A stretch of 7,615 nucleotides of DNA from Nitrospirales bacterium (GCA_021604265.1 BQIY01000092.1:1-7615), one strand, 5' to 3'; positions 1 through 7,052 are shown, numbered from the stretch's first letter. Numbers and translations: made by a program. Notes: generated from the sequence alone by a model not told the origin.

Positions 1-477
1 CTGTATTTAGTGACTAACCATGCATGGCACGAACTGAGAAAAGTATTAGGGATGGAGAAGAACTCATTAGGCACCCTGGGACAGACACTCGCGCGTGCCA
101 TGACTTTTATCGCCGTCGTCATTGGATGGGTATTCTTTCGAGCTGAGAGTCTAACTGACGCGCTCGTTGTTCTAAAGAGTATGGCTGGGATCAATGGTTT
201 CGCTCAAGAAGGCATCGCGTTGCCCATGTTAACAAAGGTCGTGTTTTTGGCCTCTTTTTTTATTATTTGGTATCTGCCGAACGTCCAACAGTTTATGGGA
301 CGATATGATCTGGCGTCCGAGACACCTAAAGAAGGAGTATGCTCAAAGAAGCGTCCGCGGTTTTTGTCCTTTCAATATGGGTTCACGAGCGCAGCTTTTC
401 TGGGAATCCTGATTCTCCTCTCGGCATTGGCGATGCAGTCGGTGCAGAAAGCTGCATTTCTGTACTATGACTTCTAA
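1..477 (+). CDS. MBOAT-family O-acyltransferase, C-terminal part (5' end outside the window)
   Basis: The frame is open from base 1, giving 158 visible residues and a TAA stop; full-length AlgI-type proteins are roughly 450-520 residues, so about the last third is present. The segment WVFFRAES at visible residues 43-50, preceded by a hydrophobic stretch (about 34-46), is the characteristic late MBOAT motif. Two more hydrophobic stretches lie at about 78-93 and 127-145, and the protein ends in an aromatic tail (FLYYDF), as many AlgI-like proteins do. The catalytic histidine region of the family lies upstream and is not visible. Family role: an inner-membrane protein that passes an acyl group, usually acetyl, from the cytoplasm toward a periplasmic acceptor. 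The next gene overlaps it by 11 bp and encodes a likely partner. The GTG at position 10 is internal, not the start. The family call is firm; the acyl group and polymer are unknown. Confidence 0.88.
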   Translation: MYLVTNHAWHELRKVLGMEKNSLGTLGQTLARAMTFIAVVIGWVFFRAESLTDALVVLKSMAGINGFAQEGIALPMLTKVVFLASFFIIWYLPNVQQFMGRYDLASETPKEGVCSKKRPRFLSFQYGFTSAAFLGILILLSALAMQSVQKAAFLYYDF

Positions 478-1408
478 AACGTATCTGCGCCATGTTTTCC
501 TCTATGTCTTCGTGACAACCTTCTCGTTTGTCGGGATAAACTTCACGCTCAACGATTTCGGTCTCTTTCGTGATCGAGATGCCATCAGAATATGGACTGA
601 AGAAAAGACCTCAAAATACCTATTTTCCTACGAGTATATCCCAAAGAACTTTGAGGGTGTCCTGATCGGTCCGTCTGTGTCGGCAAATGTAGATACGAAA
701 AACATTCAACATTTCAAAATATATAATCTCTCAATGGTCAGTGCGAACATCAGTGAGTTGAAATTTGCGTTAGACAATGTCCTGCCTAGCGGAAGAATCA
801 AGTATCTCATTATTTGTTTGTACCCCTATCTCACTAAAGATAGCGGAAGAAAAGGGAGGCAAATTGATGAAAAAGAGTACTGGGGCAGTCTGTTTTCACT
901 ACTCCCCCTTAAACTCCTTTACGGGAAAATCAATTCGATAGTCAGACCGGAGTTAGATGTCTTTCATTCCAGCGAATGGGGTTTCAACGATATCAATCTT
1001 CATACGAAACATATTATATTCCGCGAAATAGTGGAACAGCACAGGAAGGAACCGGGTGGCACCATTCGCATAGATCCGGTCGCTTATGCCGAGTTACAGA
1101 GCGTCCTCCAATTAGCACATGAGCATAAGGTCCAAGTTTTGGCCTATTACTTTCCTCTTTATGTGGAGTTTCTGCGGGCCTACGAAAAGACAGGAACCTG
1201 GGACCTGTACCAGGGTAAAATCAACCGACTGTTCGATTCTTCAGACCTGGTGTGGGATATGAATCAGCCTGAATTTGCCTACATCACAGACGAATACACT
1301 TCATATTCTGATGGGCATTTAAGCAGTCGAGGTGCGCATCTTGTTGCACAGGTCATTGAACAAAAACTGAGTGCGCTTACCCTCTCAGAAGATTCGACTG
1401 AAAAATGA
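467..1408 (+). CDS. Membrane-anchored SGNH-hydrolase-like protein, putative acyl-transfer partner of the MBOAT protein
   Basis: This 313-residue protein begins with a basic N-terminus (K4, R8) and one hydrophobic segment at about 10-26, consistent with a signal anchor that places the rest in the periplasm. LIGPSVSANVDT at 66-77 occupies the place of the SGNH block I serine motif, with S70 as the likely nucleophile. YNLSMVSANISEL at 86-98 matches the usual second block, and SDGHLSSRGAHL at 281-292 looks like the C-terminal Asp/His block with D282 and H284. Strand-like hydrophobic segments (111-122, 222-233) fit an alpha/beta fold. The layout of anchor, early serine and late Asp-His recalls DltD-like proteins. 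The ATG at 467 lies inside the MBOAT gene (11-bp overlap), so translation is probably coupled; no strong ribosome site is visible. Partnership with the MBOAT protein is inferred from adjacency. Catalytic activity is unproven: block I reads GPS rather than GDS, and the Asp-His spacing is DxH rather than the common DxxH. Confidence 0.72.
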   Translation: MTSKTYLRHVFLYVFVTTFSFVGINFTLNDFGLFRDRDAIRIWTEEKTSKYLFSYEYIPKNFEGVLIGPSVSANVDTKNIQHFKIYNLSMVSANISELKFALDNVLPSGRIKYLIICLYPYLTKDSGRKGRQIDEKEYWGSLFSLLPLKLLYGKINSIVRPELDVFHSSEWGFNDINLHTKHIIFREIVEQHRKEPGGTIRIDPVAYAELQSVLQLAHEHKVQVLAYYFPLYVEFLRAYEKTGTWDLYQGKINRLFDSSDLVWDMNQPEFAYITDEYTSYSDGHLSSRGAHLVAQVIEQKLSALTLSEDSTEK

Positions 1409-1447
1409 CGGCACGATTCACCAAATGAGTAAACGGCAAACCCTAGA

Positions 1448-1476
1448 CAGTCATATGGTATTGGTCATAATGACTG
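1448..1476. repeat. 7-bp perfect inverted repeat downstream of the SGNH-like gene
   Basis: CAGTCAT at 1448-1454 and ATGACTG at 1470-1476 are perfect reverse complements separated by 15 nt. The repeat lies 40 bp past the plus-strand stop codon, so it could form a hairpin at the 3' end of that transcript. The stem is A/T-containing and no run of T follows on either strand, so it is not a standard intrinsic terminator. It could be an mRNA end-stabilising structure, a protein-binding site or chance. Confidence 0.3.
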
Positions 1477-1551
1477 GAAAATCATGAGCATAGCCTGATC
1501 GCATGAGAGAAGACGCGCAAAACAGACGGGAAGGCACCTGAACAGCAGAAG

Positions 1552-1607
1552 AAAAAAGACGTCGCTCCATGCAATGAATGCTGCATGTGGCTCTTACGCT
1601 TCGAGCC
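1552..1607 (-). terminator. Possible weak intrinsic terminator of the minus-strand operon
   Basis: Past the stop codon of the last minus-strand gene, the minus strand shows a 5-bp inverted repeat (arms 1603-1607 and 1589-1593, 9-nt loop), then a 6-bp inverted repeat (TGCATG/CATGCA arms at 1582-1587 and 1568-1573, 8-nt loop), then 10 nt, then six T (complement of A at 1552-1557). The order of hairpin followed by T run suits a terminator for the leftward operon. The stems are short and the T run is detached from the nearest stem, so this is a weak call. Confidence 0.25.
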
Positions 1608-1632
1608 CGGCCACTCTTGGACCTCATGACCG

Positions 1633-2328
1633 TCATTTCTTCTTCACGCCAACGACGGCATACCCTGAAGCGGCATGCCAAGCAAATGGATGTTGCTCGA
1701 GAATACGATCCAACCACGATACGGGGATGGCCAGCCAACCAAATACCCGCAACCCGACTTTGTAGAGCATGTGGCTTCGGAAGCTGAACAGCATGGCCAT
1801 CGTTTCCTGAAGCTGCCAAGCCAGGGCTGACGCAGGTCCGGCGACAACCTCACATTCCCCCATGTCAAAACCTTGGAACAATTGGCGAAGCCCGTTTGGT
1901 GTCCAACGGGAATAATCATCTGGCGAAGCATGCACCGTCTGCATGAAGGGAGTCTCAAAAAATACTCGTCCATCATCCTTGAGAACCCGAGACATTTCCT
2001 TGACCGCCTGCTGAGGATCATGGATATGTTCCAACACACCCGTACAGACCAGCGTATCAACACTCTGACTCTGTAGCGGGAGATGTCTCAAATCTCCTTG
2101 CAAATCGACTTCTTCTCTTCGAAATAAGTCGAGATTCACCATTTTCACTCCCAAACGTTTTGAAGCAGATCCAACATTGACGCGCATTCCATGAGGAACC
2201 CTGACTCGTTCGTCCTGCAAAAAATTTCCCACCCGGTCCCGACTACTTGACGACTGCCATGTCGGATGCGGCGGTGCCGCCCATTGCCTCACTCGCCCAA
2301 ACCACTCTTCATTCACCAGACGTTTCAT
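1633..2328 (-). CDS. Class I SAM-dependent methyltransferase (Methyltransf_11-like), last gene of the cluster
   Basis: The product has 231 residues. The SAM-binding region starts at RVNVGSASKRLG (49-60), in the place of motif I, followed by an acidic residue ending the second strand (D67 in VNLDLF). GDLRHLPLQSQSVDTLV (78-94) and GVLEHIHDP (97-105) are the usual post-II and motif III-like segments, and RVLKDDGRVFFETPF (114-128) follows. DDYSRWTPNGLRQLF (137-151) is a signature seen in a group of methyltransferases common in polysaccharide loci. Residues about 165-210 are rich in hydrophobic and aromatic residues, suggesting membrane association or a lipid-linked acceptor. The ATG start is supported by a GAGG (2337-2334) 5 nt upstream and an in-frame stop a short way further up. 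Motif I lacks the standard GxGxG, having A55 at the middle glycine. The methyl acceptor, probably a sugar, is inferred from context. Confidence 0.85.
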   Translation of the reverse strand: MKRLVNEEWFGRVRQWAAPPHPTWQSSSSRDRVGNFLQDERVRVPHGMRVNVGSASKRLGVKMVNLDLFRREEVDLQGDLRHLPLQSQSVDTLVCTGVLEHIHDPQQAVKEMSRVLKDDGRVFFETPFMQTVHASPDDYSRWTPNGLRQLFQGFDMGECEVVAGPASALAWQLQETMAMLFSFRSHMLYKVGLRVFGWLAIPVSWLDRILEQHPFAWHAASGYAVVGVKKK

Positions 2329-2385
2329 TTCTCCCTCGATGCTCCAGCCATGAACTCCACAACCAGTCGGCTACCGCGACGGAAC

Positions 2386-2405
2386 GGCATGGGATCGGTC
2401 ATGCC
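2386..2405. repeat. Perfect 6-bp hairpin in the gap before the last methyltransferase gene
   Basis: GGCATG at 2386-2391 and CATGCC at 2400-2405 are perfect reverse complements around an 8-nt loop, centred in the 128-bp gap (2329-2456) between the CapK-like gene and the downstream methyltransferase gene. No T run follows in the direction of transcription, so it does not look like an intrinsic terminator. It could stabilise or process the mRNA, or set lower expression of the last gene. I see no clear promoter and no credible small gene in the rest of this gap. Confidence 0.4.
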
Positions 2406-2456
2406 ATGAAGCCTGCTGCCGGAACACTTGAAAATCTCTGCTCTCACAATTGCCGA

Positions 2457-3824
2457 TCATGGTAGGTCTGAGACAAAGTATCGCAACTTTCCACTTCGCT
2501 CTCTCTCAATGTACGGCACCCGTTTCAATTGAACATCAATGTCGTTTCCGAGGAATTCCTTCATCAGTTGTGAAAAACGAGCTTCTGCCCGATCAACCCG
2601 TTGAACTCCAGGGATGATTTCAATTTCAAAAATATCAACGGCTTTTTGCCGAACGCGAAATTGCAAAATCGAAGAAGGATATTCGGCCATCACGGTCTTG
2701 CTGATATAGTTCAAGTCACCTGACATATAGGTCTCTCCATTTGCTAGCCGGATCACGTCATTCTCCTTGCAAACGGAAATCCCCATACGCGGCAGACCAC
2801 GTCCGCATGAACAGGTTCCGGAGAGAGGACTGCCTAAATCGCCCACACGGTAACGGATCAACGGCATATAGTCGTTCCTTAAATGAGTAAGGAAGACTTC
2901 ACCAGCTTCCCCTTCGGAGACAGGAGTTCCATCCGGACGCAGAAACTCAATAAAGGTTAGCTCAGAAGAAATATGCCAACTCCCATGGGAACATTCATAA
3001 ACGAAACCGCCTGTTTCGGAACACCCATACTCGTTAGCCGTTTGCGCCCCAAACACTTCCTCAATGAGGGTTCTTTGGACGACGGTGCTCGCTTCTGCGG
3101 TAATCATAATCACGTTGAGTCCTAGATTATCAGCAGCAATACGGTTTCTTCTAAGGAATTCAGCGAGGGCAAAAATACCCGAGGGATACCCATAGATTAT
3201 TTTTGGCTCAAAACGACTGATCGTCTTCCACATACGTTGAAGCGACGCTTCACGAATATCGAAGGCGGAAAATAGACGCGTATTCAAGCCATAGCTTTTC
3301 ACGCGTTGAGTCAATCGATCGCGAGTCCCAGAATATGGACGCCCCCATAAAACAAGTTGCGGACAACCCGGCTCAACTCCCCACCATCCCTTGGCCCTCC
3401 AACGTGCGCCTTCGGAATAGCTCTCGTGTTCAGTGGTATAATACATCTTCAAACTTTGCCCCGTAGACCCACTCGTTGTTCCCGTCGTCACACTTCCATA
3501 ATAATTTGGATTCAACAATTCCGAGACACGATCCCGCATATCTTCTTTTTCAAGTTTCGGTAACGTCAAGAAATCTTGATAAGAAAAGTCACGGTTTCGA
3601 AAGTCCCAGCCAGCGCGAGCATAGGCTTCCCGATAGTAAGGCACTTCCTGAGCCGCTTTGGTGACCGTACGCCTCACCAATTGCCACTGCTTGTCTTCAA
3701 TCTCCTCTTGACTATTCCACTGTGATTCTGACAGTTCATTTAATGCACGGAACGCGTATTCGCCTTTTATTGTTTGAGTAAGAGGCCAATAGATATAACG
3801 AGAGAATGCATAGTGTAGAGTCAT
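2457..3824 (-). CDS. CapK/PaaK-family adenylate-forming ligase (phenylacetate-CoA ligase-like)
   Basis: At 455 residues this is full length for the CapK/PaaK branch of adenylate-forming enzymes, which activate a carboxylate with ATP to an acyl-AMP and pass it to CoA or another acceptor. The phosphate-binding loop is TTGTTSGSTGQSL (113-125). YGYPSGIFALAEFL (211-224) and the adenine-binding NEYGCSETGG (264-273) follow. RYRVGDLG (324-331) carries the ribose-binding aspartate D329. The small C-terminal domain ends with ERERSGKLRYF (440-450), where K446 is the likely catalytic lysine. C268, C278, H280, C338 and C340 (in CSCGR) form a Cys/His set that may bind a metal; this is inference. The start ATG overlaps the upstream glycosyltransferase stop as ATGA, with GAGG 10 nt upstream. 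Relatives occur in capsule and exopolysaccharide loci, where their substrates are mostly undefined. True phenylacetate degradation is unlikely, since no paa genes are nearby. Confidence 0.85.
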   Translation of the reverse strand: MTLHYAFSRYIYWPLTQTIKGEYAFRALNELSESQWNSQEEIEDKQWQLVRRTVTKAAQEVPYYREAYARAGWDFRNRDFSYQDFLTLPKLEKEDMRDRVSELLNPNYYGSVTTGTTSGSTGQSLKMYYTTEHESYSEGARWRAKGWWGVEPGCPQLVLWGRPYSGTRDRLTQRVKSYGLNTRLFSAFDIREASLQRMWKTISRFEPKIIYGYPSGIFALAEFLRRNRIAADNLGLNVIMITAEASTVVQRTLIEEVFGAQTANEYGCSETGGFVYECSHGSWHISSELTFIEFLRPDGTPVSEGEAGEVFLTHLRNDYMPLIRYRVGDLGSPLSGTCSCGRGLPRMGISVCKENDVIRLANGETYMSGDLNYISKTVMAEYPSSILQFRVRQKAVDIFEIEIIPGVQRVDRAEARFSQLMKEFLGNDIDVQLKRVPYIERERSGKLRYFVSDLP

Positions 3825-4963
3825 GAATTCGCCGCCTCGTGATAGAGTGAAATATACTGTTCCACTGTTTTCTTCCAGGAGAAGAATTTCACCCGTTGAT
3901 AACCCGCTTGAGTGAGTATGTGCCGATAACTGCTATCACTGACAATTCGGTTTAACCCTTCCGCCATCTCCTCAACGTTGAACGGATCGACTAAACACGC
4001 GGCATCTCCGGTGACCTCAGGGATAGAGGAAGAACGTCCAGCCAAGACCGGCACTCCAACAGACATGGCTTCCAGTGGGGGAAATCCAAATCCTTCATAC
4101 AGAGAGGGATAGCACAACGCCAGGGATTTTTTTGTCAAACCCCATGCCAGATCTTTTTCAAGAACACCTGCAATGTGGATACAGTCAAAGACCCTCAACT
4201 CCCTTGCTCTCCTTGCCTCCTTACTGTTCATCCACTGATCTCGAACAATGCCAACCAGAAGCAAATCGGGAAAATCACGCCTCTTTTCCTTGCATCGTGC
4301 TAGAGCTTCTATGAGATTCAGAATATTTTTCCTCGGATCTAAGACCCCGAGGTAAAGCAGATATGGCTGAGGAATCATTTGTTCTTCGAGGAATTGCTGA
4401 ACCTTCTTTTCCCAATGAGCGGTATGGGGAGTCCATGGTCTGAAACCATTATGAATAACTTTGACCCGTTCCTCCGGCAGGGAAAAATAGGAAAGCAGTT
4501 CTTGCCGTGTAAATTCTGAGTCTGCTCCAATTTGATCTGCACGGCGTAACGATCGAGTCATCTGTTCGCGATACGTCTTCACCTCCTCCTCCGGATAAAG
4601 CGTCGGAAGCGCAAGATACCGACAGTCATGAACCGTTAACACGGTCCTAATTTTTCTCGTCGGCGGGACCTGAATGTGCAGTCCATGAAAGACATCGACT
4701 CCTCGTACATACATGTCCAGTGAGGGCCAATTCCTTCTCCACCACCAGTCCACAATCCGTCGTGGCATTCGCAGAATGTTCGTTTCTTCGTCGAAGGAAG
4801 ATGGGACTGCTGTCGCAGCAGATTTCCGAAAATAATTCATAAAGAGAGAATACGAATGATGTTGTGTGACGAGCGGCAGATGATCGACCAGATTTCGAGC
4901 TACTTCTGCTAGTCCACTTGAGGGATTGAGAACGAGACAACTCGCATCAAGGGCAATCTTCAC
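3821..4963 (-). CDS. GT4-type glycosyltransferase (GT-B fold), second of a tandem pair
   Basis: Read from the GTG at 4963, the product has 380 residues, usual for GT4 enzymes, and opens with the first strand of the fold (VKIALDAS, GTG read as Met). LTVHDCRYL (109-117) is the typical GT4 segment between N-terminal strands. LGVLDPRKNI (205-214) is the donor-phosphate-binding segment, and YEGFGFPPLEAM (289-300) contains the EX7E pair E290 and E298 that contacts the nucleotide sugar. GVPVLAGRSSSIPEV follows at about 303-317, as in mannosyl- and related transferases. An ORF start at 5011 exists but would overlap the upstream gene by 47 bp and add residues before the first strand. The GTG lies one base after the upstream stop, so translation is probably coupled. 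It probably transfers a sugar from an activated donor to a lipid-linked repeat unit at the inner face of the membrane; donor and linkage cannot be assigned. Confidence 0.9.
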   Translation of the reverse strand: MKIALDASCLVLNPSSGLAEVARNLVDHLPLVTQHHSYSLFMNYFRKSAATAVPSSFDEETNILRMPRRIVDWWWRRNWPSLDMYVRGVDVFHGLHIQVPPTRKIRTVLTVHDCRYLALPTLYPEEEVKTYREQMTRSLRRADQIGADSEFTRQELLSYFSLPEERVKVIHNGFRPWTPHTAHWEKKVQQFLEEQMIPQPYLLYLGVLDPRKNILNLIEALARCKEKRRDFPDLLLVGIVRDQWMNSKEARRARELRVFDCIHIAGVLEKDLAWGLTKKSLALCYPSLYEGFGFPPLEAMSVGVPVLAGRSSSIPEVTGDAACLVDPFNVEEMAEGLNRIVSDSSYRHILTQAGYQRVKFFSWKKTVEQYISLYHEAANS

Positions 4964-4964
4964 C

Positions 4965-6128
4965 TTATTTTCTTCTCCACGGGCCTCGTTCATGAATATC
5001 GTGAAATACATTCATCAGCTTTCTCCCGGCCTTTTCCCATGTATGCGAAGATACGTGTTTCAATCCTTTTTCAATCATTTCCTGCCTCAACGATTCATCG
5101 TCCAAGACCCGTTCCATCTGAGCAGCGAATTCATCAATGTCATACGGGTCGACTTGAATGGCAGCATCCTCAACCGTTTCGGGTAATGAAGAACAATTGG
5201 AGGTGATCACTGGAGTTCCGCAAGCCATCGCCTCTAAAGGAGGTGCCGTCCATCCTTCATAGAAGGAGGGGAACACAAACAAGACAGCTCCATTATATAA
5301 GTCCGTTAAGTCACCAGTATCCTGATCAACGTGCCCAAGAAAATAGACATGCTGATCCAGACCGTTGTTCGCCACCCAGGTCCGCGCCTCTTCCCATCCC
5401 GATCCAGGAGGTCCAGCCATGATCAACGGAAGAGAAAAGCCATGCTCACGGATCCTTAAATAGGCTCGTAAAATACCCATGACATTTTTATGGCGCCCTA
5501 TCTCGCCAACGTACAAAATGTAAGGAGAAGTGATCCCAAATTTTTCCGCTAATCGAAAGGCTAGTGCGCCCTGATCCGCGAGTTGTCGAAAAGAAGAGTC
5601 GACTCCGTGTTGGACGACAAAAATACGCTCTGGAGAGATGTCTAAATGTTCAACTAATTCATTTCGTGTCGTCTTCGACACAGCCACCAAGTAATCAGCA
5701 TGTTTGAGTGTATAGCGCAGCGCTTGTTGGAGCGAAGAAGCAACGTCCGCAGCGACGTGATTGAGAATGATATGATAGGCAAGACCGCGAATCGTGCTGA
5801 GCACCACGCCCCGACGAGCCGGAGGAAAATAAAGATCTGGAGCATACAAGATATCAAGGTCCCCCAACATCCATTCGGCCTTAGGCAGTGCAAAGCATCT
5901 CCAGAGTTGGTGTAAAAATCGTCCTGGTATCGGAACACGATTCTCACGGATGTCAGAGTGTTTGGGAAATAGCGCGTCGCCAGGTTGTCGCCTTCGCCAG
6001 TCTGAATAAAAGAGCGTATAGGTATTCATGGTATCAAGCCGGAATAGCGCATCAAGCAAATTTTTACTATGACGTTTAGCCGCTCTTCGTCCATTCAGAA
6101 CTGGTGTCGCATCGATCGCTATTTTCAT
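4965..6128 (-). CDS. GT4-type glycosyltransferase (GT-B fold), first of a tandem pair
   Basis: From the ATG at 6128 the product has 387 residues and begins directly with the first strand ([13 protein letters not shown]). [10 protein letters not shown] (206-215) is the donor-phosphate segment, and [19 protein letters not shown] (289-307) holds the EX7E pair E291 and E299. [10 protein letters not shown] and an acidic VDPYDIDEF complete a classical GT4 C-terminal domain. The N-terminal glycine loop, usually GIGRY-like, is replaced by a basic stretch ([11 protein letters not shown], 12-22). The frame stays open to 6227, but that extension would overlap the preceding methyltransferase by about 80 bp and precede the first strand of the fold. 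The ATG at 6128 starts 19 nt after that gene's stop; no good ribosome site is visible, so coupling is likely. It shares domain order and N-terminal pattern with the next gene, which suggests an old duplication or two successive sugar additions. Sugar specificity is unknown. Confidence 0.9.
   Translation of the reverse strand: MKIAIDATPVLNGRRAAKRHSKNLLDALFRLDTMNTYTLFYSDWRRRQPGDALFPKHSDIRENRVPIPGRFLHQLWRCFALPKAEWMLGDLDILYAPDLYFPPARRGVVLSTIRGLAYHIILNHVAADVASSLQQALRYTLKHADYLVAVSKTTRNELVEHLDISPERIFVVQHGVDSSFRQLADQGALAFRLAEKFGITSPYILYVGEIGRHKNVMGILRAYLRIREHGFSLPLIMAGPPGSGWEEARTWVANNGLDQHVYFLGHVDQDTGDLTDLYNGAVLFVFPSFYEGWTAPPLEAMACGTPVITSNCSSLPETVEDAAIQVDPYDIDEFAAQMERVLDDESLRQEMIEKGLKHVSSHTWEKAGRKLMNVFHDIHERGPWRRK
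4975..4978 (-). promoter_or_regulatory. Ribosome binding site supporting the GTG start at 4963
   Basis: On the minus strand GGAG occupies 4978-4975, 11 nt before the GTG at 4963 and inside the last codons of the upstream glycosyltransferase gene. The spacing is a little long but workable. It favours GTG 4963 over the ATG at 4993, which has no purine-rich site in front of it. Confidence 0.5.
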
Positions 6129-6147
6129 TGGAGATCGGTAACCATTG

Positions 6148-6954
6148 CTAATCCGATGAACGAGCCACAGCAACCAGACGTGTTTGCCAATGAGTGGGCA
6201 GCTTACAGCCCGGCATCTCCACAACATAGATCAAGTGAACCAGGCGGAACCACAGCCAGCGTGCCAGTCGATACGCCACATGCCTAGGAGTACATTTGAA
6301 TGGTATTTGCTGAGGGATAAAACGTATGTCCCTGAAACCTGCCATGAGCAAGACTTGCCGGAGGCTCATTTCTGTAAAAACGAGTTCATGGGTAAAATCG
6401 TTGTAGCGAACAAAGCTGGTATTGAGCCCTGCGACATTTGGCACATTAATGACAAGGACACCATCAGCTCGTAAGCCCTTCTTGAGGGTTTGTAAGAACG
6501 GGACGGTTTTGTTCTTCGGGACATGCTCCAATACATCGTTCAGGGTAATGGCGGCATAGGACTCTTTGCGTTCCTGCAAAAACGTAGCGGCATTACCCAC
6601 ATGGACAGGAAAGGCGACATGTCCTCGAGCTCTGACCGCCTGCTGAGCTGACAACTCGAGACCTTCAACAAGCCTGTACCCCTGGATTTCTAAAAAGCGT
6701 AAAAACAGGCCTGTTCCACAGCCCACATCCAAGATGCGGACATCACGGTCTTCCGGAAGACAGTCATAATAATACTCACCATACCCACGAGCGGTTTGCT
6801 CAAAATCTATGTTATCGTGCAGCTTGTCCACGAATGTTTCACTGTACCGGTCAAATACGGAATCACTCGTGCACTCGCTTCCTGCCTCCTGGCTTACACC
6901 TTGTGCATTAGATCTATTGTACGGTTCCGCGCGCATCGCAGCAGGCCTGGTCAT
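6148..6954 (-). CDS. Class I SAM-dependent methyltransferase (Methyltransf_23-like)
   Basis: Taken from the ATG at 6954, the product has 268 residues. ILDVGCGTG at 74-82 is a textbook SAM-binding motif I. GLELS at 98-102 gives the acidic residue E100 that would contact the SAM ribose, and LNDVLEHVP (138-146) with D140 is the usual motif before strand 4. GVLVINVPN (165-173) closes the core. About 70 residues precede motif I, including FDRYSETFVDKL, which resembles the N-terminal helices of Methyltransf_23 proteins. The C-terminal 50 residues are basic and aromatic (for example RLARWLWFRLVHLIYVV), suggesting contact with membrane or a lipid-linked acceptor. A GTG lies one codon earlier at 6957; GAGG at 6967-6964 suits either start (6 nt to GTG, 9 nt to ATG). 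The gene sits between the amidotransferase and the first glycosyltransferase, so a sugar or sugar-lipid acceptor is likely, but this is inferred. Confidence 0.87.
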   Translation of the reverse strand: MTRPAAMRAEPYNRSNAQGVSQEAGSECTSDSVFDRYSETFVDKLHDNIDFEQTARGYGEYYYDCLPEDRDVRILDVGCGTGLFLRFLEIQGYRLVEGLELSAQQAVRARGHVAFPVHVGNAATFLQERKESYAAITLNDVLEHVPKNKTVPFLQTLKKGLRADGVLVINVPNVAGLNTSFVRYNDFTHELVFTEMSLRQVLLMAGFRDIRFIPQQIPFKCTPRHVAYRLARWLWFRLVHLIYVVEMPGCKLPTHWQTRLVAVARSSD

Positions 6955-7052
6955 CACTCTTGCCCTCTGTTCCTTCTTAAGATTTTCCTTCGATCAACCC
7001 ATCATCTATAGCACAGCTTCCCTATCAGCACATGCTCGGTACGCATCGAATC

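Noticed and set aside
1574..1787. Two short plus-strand open frames of 63 and 69 codons
   Set aside because: They lie mostly antisense to the methyltransferase gene, with no domain and protein-unlike composition.
1451..1819. Minus-strand open frame of 122 codons across the convergent junction
   Set aside because: It overlaps the 3' end of the methyltransferase gene in another frame, has low-complexity Arg/Ser/Cys composition and no recognisable domain.
1644..2063. Minus-strand open frame of 139 codons inside the methyltransferase gene
   Set aside because: Same strand but shifted frame relative to a gene with clear SAM-binding motifs; it is a shadow.
2386..2405. Hairpin considered as an intrinsic terminator of the CapK-like gene
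   Set aside because: No T run follows the stem in the direction of transcription.
2247..2465. Plus-strand open frame spanning the gap before the last methyltransferase gene
   Set aside because: It is antisense to the start of the methyltransferase gene, has no ribosome site and shows no family features.
4961..5186. Plus-strand open frame of 86 codons across the junction of the two glycosyltransferase genes
   Set aside because: It is entirely antisense to two well-supported genes.
6129..6227. N-terminal extension of the first glycosyltransferase
   Set aside because: It lies inside the 3' end of the preceding methyltransferase gene, and its residues come before the first strand of the GT-B fold.
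6184..6474. Plus-strand open frame of 96 codons
   Set aside because: It is antisense to the Methyltransf_23-like gene and has no recognisable features.
6958..7052. Possible sigma70-like promoter in the gap after the amidotransferase gene (a TATAGA hexamer on the minus strand)
   Set aside because: The hexamer 17 nt upstream does not resemble TTGACA, so the match is no better than expected by chance.
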